Below, one piece after another: positions 62,464-64,000 of a stretch of DNA of 64,000 bases; positions within the stretch are counted from its first letter, which is position 1; each line of letters begins with the position of its first letter. Location: assembly GCA_963839615.1 (NCBI GenBank), contig CAWIVY010000009.1, positions 248,001 through 312,000 on the forward strand. The letters are read 5' to 3'. Under the pieces are notes generated by a model, which saw only the letters and a program-made list of their open reading frames with translations, ran no database searches and was not told the origin of the DNA. The stretch comes from DASQMT01 sp963839615. GTDB taxonomy: Bacteria; Actinomycetota; Thermoleophilia; Solirubrobacterales; Solirubrobacteraceae. A program made the position numbers and the translations under genes.

Positions 62464-63836
62464 CGCTGCGCCCACCACTCGCGGAACGTCTGCTCCGGCG
62501 CCCGCGGCAGCTCGCGCGTCTCGGTCCAGGCGCCCAGCGGGCTGGGCCGGATCAGGACGCCCGCCAGGGGGCCGTTGCCGAGCCGTGCCATGCGCTGCGC
62601 GCGCTCGTAGTGCCGGCGCGAGCTGAACACCCGCGACAGGGCGTCCATCGTGAGGCGCTCCGGGCTCCAGCGGCTCTTCGCCTCGCGCACTACCCGGCCG
62701 CGCAGGTGCACGAGCACGGTCGGGATGTCGATCTTGACCGGGCAGACCTCGTAACACGCCCCGCACAGCGACGAGGCCCACGGCAATGTCGGCGCGTTCT
62801 CCAGCCCCTGCAGCTGCGGCGTCAGGATCGCTCCGATCGGACCCGGATAGACCGACTCGTACGCGTGCCCGCCGACCCGCGAGTAGACCGGGCAGGAGTT
62901 CAGGCAGGCCGAGCAGCGGATGCAGTGCAGCGCCTGGCGCCCGACCTCGTCGGCCAGCACATCGGTGCGCCCGGCGTCGAGCAGCACGAGGTGGAACTCC
63001 TGTGGCCCGTCGCCCTCGCGCACGCCGGTCCAGATCGACGTGTACGGGTTCATGCGCTCGGCCGTCGAGGAGCGCGGCAGCAGCTGCAGCATCACCTCGA
63101 GGTCGCGCCACTCGGGCAGCACCTTCTCGATCCCCATCAGCGTGATCAGGACCTTCGGCAGCGTCGTGCACATGCGCCCGTTGCCCTCGGACTCGACGAC
63201 GCCGATCGAGCCCGTCTCGGCGATGCCGAAGTTCGTCCCGCTGATCGCGACCGGCACGGAGAGGAACTTCTCGCGCAGGTGCCGGCGCGCCGCCTCCGCG
63301 ATCGCGGTCGCCTCGAGGCCGAGCTGCTGCCCCTGCGCGATCGTGCGCTCGAAGAGCGTCGCGATCTCGGCCCGGTTGAGATGGATCGCGGGGACGAGGA
63401 TGTGCGATGGCTCGTCGTCGCCGAGCTGCACGATCAGCTCGGCGAGGTCCGTCTCGATCGCCGCGATCCCGCGCTGCTCGAGCGCCTCGTTGAGGCCGAT
63501 CTCGTCGGTCGCGATCGACTTGACCTTGATCACCTCGCGCGCGCCGTGATCAGTTGCGATGCCCGCGATGATCGCGTTCGCCTCGGCCCCGTCGCGCGCC
63601 CAGTGCACGGTCCCGCCGGCGCGCGTCACGCTCGCCTCCAGCCGCTCGAGCTGCTCCGGCAGCGTCGCCATCGCCCGCGCCTTGATCGCCGCGCCGGCGT
63701 CGCGCAGCGCCTCCCAGTCGCCCAGCTCGGCCACAGCCGCCGCACGCTTGGCACGGATCGCCGTCGTCGCCTTGCCGAGATTGCGGCGCAGCTGGGCATC
63801 CCCGAGCGCCTCGCGGGCCGCCGCTGGGAAGCTCAT
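62460..63836 (-). CDS. lutB: LutB iron-sulfur subunit of L-lactate oxidation
   Basis: 458 residues from ATG 63836. N-terminal LUD domain: ASVTRAGGTVHWARDGAEAN, EVIKVKSIATDEIGLNEALE, VPVAISGTNFGIAETGSIGV and TLPKVLITLMGIEKVLPEW. The C-terminal ferredoxin-like part has two 4Fe-4S motifs, CIRCSACLNSCPVYSRVGGH and LCGACYEVCPVKIDIPTVLV. The last 70 residues end in TRELPRAPEQTFREWWAQR. With LutC it oxidises L-lactate to pyruvate. The longer in-frame start (63869) would leave no room for the divergent gene's promoter. Confidence 0.93.
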   Translation of the reverse strand: MSFPAAAREALGDAQLRRNLGKATTAIRAKRAAAVAELGDWEALRDAGAAIKARAMATLPEQLERLEASVTRAGGTVHWARDGAEANAIIAGIATDHGAREVIKVKSIATDEIGLNEALEQRGIAAIETDLAELIVQLGDDEPSHILVPAIHLNRAEIATLFERTIAQGQQLGLEATAIAEAARRHLREKFLSVPVAISGTNFGIAETGSIGVVESEGNGRMCTTLPKVLITLMGIEKVLPEWRDLEVMLQLLPRSSTAERMNPYTSIWTGVREGDGPQEFHLVLLDAGRTDVLADEVGRQALHCIRCSACLNSCPVYSRVGGHAYESVYPGPIGAILTPQLQGLENAPTLPWASSLCGACYEVCPVKIDIPTVLVHLRGRVVREAKSRWSPERLTMDALSRVFSSRRHYERAQRMARLGNGPLAGVLIRPSPLGAWTETRELPRAPEQTFREWWAQR

Positions 63837-63869
63837 GTCACTGCCTGCCCGGAAGCCATACGGTTCCAC

Positions 63870-64000
63870 ATGATGCCGAGCGAGCTGCCGCAGGGGCGCT
63901 ACCTGTCCTTGGCGTTCCGCGTCGCCACGGACTCGGGCGGCCAGACGCGCGCGCTGCTGATGCGCAATCGCATCCTCGCGACCGAGGGCGGCGTGCGGCC
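63870..64000 (+). CDS. N-terminus of a probable glycosyltransferase (cut by window edge)
   Basis: An open frame from ATG 63870 runs off the right edge: MMPSELPQGRYLSLAFRVAT then DSGGQTRALLMRNRILATEG. The L-S-x-A-F-R and D-S-G-G-Q-T-R-A-L-L-x-R-N text matches the start of actinobacterial wall-type (TagE-like) glycosyltransferases as I recall them. TACGGT lies five bases before the ATG, so a leaderless start is possible. Only 43 residues are visible, so the call is tentative. Confidence 0.45.
   Translation, partial: MMPSELPQGRYLSLAFRVATDSGGQTRALLMRNRILATEGGVR

Overview
The window is high-GC DNA (mostly above 70% by eye) with tightly packed, often overlapping genes, GTG and TTG starts, several apparently leaderless promoters, and many proteins typical of soil Actinomycetota: BTAD regulators, MMPL transporters, a beta-helix/Calx-beta secreted protein, an H-NOX sensor and a DUF5941-type CDP-alcohol transferase. 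The overall style best fits class Thermoleophilia (Solirubrobacterales-like). That is an inference from gene content, because no 16S gene is present.

Layout. 1-2.7 kb is a lower-GC accessory island: a decayed transposase and a coupled pair of uncharacterised genes (a DUF1828/DUF1829-type protein and a frameshifted partner). 2.7-15.7 kb holds housekeeping and signalling genes: NAD salvage, CorA, an ECF sigma factor, a 1118-residue BTAD-ATPase regulator, UppP, an H-NOX gas sensor overlapping a GAF-GGDEF-EAL enzyme, a YCII/sigma pair and an orphan LivM. 15.8-25.6 kb holds a large secreted beta-helix protein, aminopeptidase P, a TetR-controlled agmatine deiminase plus orphan polyamine-binding lipoprotein, tRNA-Asp, an RTX-like repeat protein and a 19-codon hydrophobic ORF. 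25.8-34.6 kb has tandem MMPL transporters, a class III alcohol dehydrogenase, phosphofructokinase and a Na+/H+ antiporter. 34.6-44.9 kb has a palindromic repeat, a ChaB/Rho-N protein, a saccharopine-dehydrogenase-like enzyme, a GT2 remnant, a propeller-phosphoesterase, a GT-C membrane protein and a BTAD regulator fused to a membrane anchor, propeller and periplasmic-binding domain.

44.95-60.70 kb is the most distinctive region: fourteen consecutive minus-strand genes, mostly overlapping or a few bases apart, with gaps of about 20 bases at four junctions. They encode a TagGH-type polymer exporter, four glycosyltransferases or glycan-related enzymes, two CDP-alcohol phosphotransferases (one fused to a nucleotidyltransferase-like domain), a LicC/IPCT-like nucleotidyltransferase, a glycerol-1-phosphate-dehydrogenase-like (AraM/EgsA) enzyme, a sulfotransferase, a secreted nuclease and a second (DrrAB-like) ABC exporter. 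I read it as a pathway for an undescribed polyol-phosphate-containing, possibly sulfated, surface glycopolymer or glycolipid. The last 3.3 kb hold homocysteine methyltransferase, a second copy of the palindromic repeat, LutB/LutC and the start of a probable glycosyltransferase.

At least ten otherwise well-conserved genes carry one- or two-base frameshifts, so sequencing or assembly indels are likely and the affected genes are annotated across the breaks. No gene-free stretch exceeds 300 bases; the longest (34642-34910, 25519-25789, 24107-24303) are described as a repeat, a microORF with hairpin, and a terminator-like hairpin with nothing else recognised.
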